The notes under the pieces: generated by a model
Database searches by the model: none
Told to the model about the DNA's origin: nothing
Seen by the model: the letters and a program-made list of their open reading frames with translations, nothing else
In this document: positions 43,539 through 44,653 of the stretch, one piece after another
How positions within the stretch are numbered: position 1 is the first letter of the stretch
Layout: the number at the start of each line of letters is the position of its first letter
NCBI GenBank assembly: GCA_017643305.1
Contig: JAEPNQ010000024.1
Coordinates: 1-44,653, forward strand
Reading direction: 5' to 3'
From: Marinibacterium sp.
Lineage (GTDB): Bacteria > Pseudomonadota > Alphaproteobacteria > Rhodobacterales > Rhodobacteraceae
Length of the DNA stretch: 44,653 nucleotides
Made by a program: the position numbers and the translations under genes

Positions 43539-44174
43539 GTGACCCAGGACAGGATATCCGTTCCCATGAGTTTTACTGATCCGTTACCGGATCTATTGGT
43601 GTTGCGACATGGTGAAACCGAATGGAACCTTGCCGGGCGCCTTCAGGGCGATCAGGATTCACCGCTGACCGAGTTGGGCCGGGCGCAAGCATTCCGGCAG
43701 GGCGAGATTCTGCGCGCCATGTCGCTGGATGGCTGGGATTGGTACAGTAGTCCCCAAGGCCGTGCGCGCCAGACCGCCGAAATTGCCGCCGCCGGGTCCG
43801 GGGGCGGGCCTGTTCAGGTGGAGCCGCACTTGCGAGAGATCGGCATCGGAAACTGGGCCGGTCGGAAGCGAGCTGAGCTGATAGCGGAAAGCCCCGCGCT
43901 GTTCGATGGCCCACCGCTGGCCTGGTACGACCATGCGCCATGTGGCGAGGGGCTAGTGGGGCTGGCTGCGCGGTTGCACTCGTTCTTGTCTGGGCTGACA
44001 CACCCGTCAGTGCTTGTAACCCACGGCATCACCAGCCGCATGCTGCGCTGTCTGGCACGATCTTTGCCGCCGGATGCCATCGGGCAGGTGGGCGGCGGGC
44101 AGGGGGTGGTATACCGGATTGTGGCTGGGCAGAGCACCTGTTTCGACGCGCCGCCTGAAAATACAAAAGGCTGA
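43539..44174 (+). CDS. Histidine phosphatase family protein (phosphoglycerate-mutase-like)
   Basis: 211 residues. The catalytic RHG motif with phospho-histidine is LVLRHGETEWNLAGRLQGDQDSP, the second arginine is in SSPQGRARQTAE, and the second histidine is in VLVTHGITSRMLRCLA. It could be a broad-specificity phosphatase, a cofactor-dependent mutase or a cobalamin-pathway phosphatase; the sequence does not decide. I start at the GTG at 43539 because AAGGAA lies 8 bases upstream. The ATG at 43566 is an alternative with a weaker site. Confidence 0.88.
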   Translation: MTQDRISVPMSFTDPLPDLLVLRHGETEWNLAGRLQGDQDSPLTELGRAQAFRQGEILRAMSLDGWDWYSSPQGRARQTAEIAAAGSGGGPVQVEPHLREIGIGNWAGRKRAELIAESPALFDGPPLAWYDHAPCGEGLVGLAARLHSFLSGLTHPSVLVTHGITSRMLRCLARSLPPDAIGQVGGGQGVVYRIVAGQSTCFDAPPENTKG

Positions 44175-44224
44175 ATTCAACCCCTTGCGCTTGGTCTGGT
44201 TTCCCCGGTAAACACCCTCTGTAT

Positions 44225-44300
<76 letters not shown>

Positions 44301-44602
44301 CCACAGCCTGGAAGCATTGGAAAATAAAAGAAAAATCAGGGCTGAAAAACAAAAAGAGTTCCTGCGAGCGTTCCCGTTGAAGGGTGTAGAAGCCTACTTC
44401 AAGCCACATCTTTTATGTTTGTGAAAGGGTGAAACCGGGGTTTGCCAACCGCAATAGAGCGAGGAGGAAGTCAGCACTATGTGCCAAAACCACCCCAGCC
44501 TCGTTGAACAGAATTACTCATTACACTACCTGAACACAATACCCACAGAGGCTGACAGAGTGAGCCAGAGACAGGCGCTGGGCGTGTGTTGATAGGGGTG
44601 AG
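44301..44602. other. A/T-richer non-coding stretch after tRNA-Val(TAC)
   Basis: Clearly A-rich (GGAAAATAAAAGAAAAATCA, then CTGAAAAACAAAAAGAG) compared with the rest of the window. One frame running out of the tRNA to 44424 has protein-like composition (LEALENKRKIRAEKQKEFLR) but no start. A 37-codon ORF at 44479-44592 follows AGGAGGAAG but has unusual codons. This looks like acquired DNA or the debris of an insertion next to a tRNA gene. Confidence 0.4.
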
Positions 44603-44653
44603 GTGCTGATGGGACAGGGCATGTCCCGTCTCGACGCGATCCGACAGATCGGC
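44603..44653 (+). mobile_element. IS3-type transposase OrfA fragment (continues beyond window)
   Basis: The last 51 bases encode VLMGQGMSRLDAIRQIG, which matches the segment before the HTH (VTEQTYYRWRKQYGG) in OrfA of many IS3-family elements. The normal N-terminal 15-20 residues are not present in frame upstream, where there is a stop, so the element appears 5'-truncated. The rest lies outside the window. Confidence 0.55.

Overview
The window is a GC-rich alphaproteobacterial chromosome segment, most likely Rhodobacterales (Roseobacter/Rhodobacter type). The main grounds are a 1226-residue B12-dependent NrdJ, the cysG-DUF2849-cysI-cysH-DUF934-fpr sulfur block with a divergent Lrp-type regulator, the order lon-HU-tRNA-Val, a dual cold-shock-domain protein, and two copies of an intergenic word (GAGTATTT..CCAA.AAGAA) that I associate with this order. 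Most of the window is housekeeping and tightly packed. Neighbouring genes repeatedly overlap by 1-4 bases (TGATG, ATGA, GTGA).

Layout. 1-9.5 kb: a partial unknown gene, a glycine-zipper protein, ppiD-trpE (coupled, minus strand), an aminotransferase, gpt, fabI, pdxH, a two-domain cold-shock protein, a DUF192 protein and tRNA-Pro(TGG). 9.7-15.3 kb: a small lipoprotein, nrdJ with a hairpin-rich leader and an even more structured 3' region that ends in an excellent intrinsic terminator, and an ECF sigma factor. 15.6-19.6 kb: an accessory-looking catabolic island made of an MttB-family methyltransferase without pyrrolysine, a class I aminotransferase and a divergent serine/threonine dehydratase-like enzyme. 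20.1-24.7 kb: cysS, a 23-codon linker ORF, cimA, a SAM methyltransferase and an NDUFAF6-like protein, nearly all overlapping.

24.8-30.8 kb is the assimilatory sulfur operon (siroheme synthesis, sulfite reductase, APS/PAPS reductase, two conserved unknowns, ferredoxin-NADP reductase). It faces an Lrp/AsnC regulator across an intergenic region with a perfect palindrome and a degenerate second copy. 31-37 kb: tpiA with a cytochrome P450, an A-type Fe-S carrier, a SufT-like protein, an SPFH/NfeD pair and an orphan membrane histidine kinase. 37-42.5 kb: a RimB-RimK fusion, tgt, and lon with a good RpoH-type promoter. 42.6-44.65 kb: an HU-like gene broken by a -1 frame change, two near-identical tRNA-Val genes (CAC and TAC), a LysR remnant, a phosphoglycerate-mutase-like phosphatase and, past the second tRNA-Val, A/T-richer DNA leading into a truncated IS3-type transposase at the window edge.

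I see no CRISPR array, prophage or obvious defence system. The most promising undescribed material is the MttB/aminotransferase/dehydratase island with its hairpin leader, the structured RNA regions on both sides of nrdJ, the cys palindromes, and the broken HU gene.
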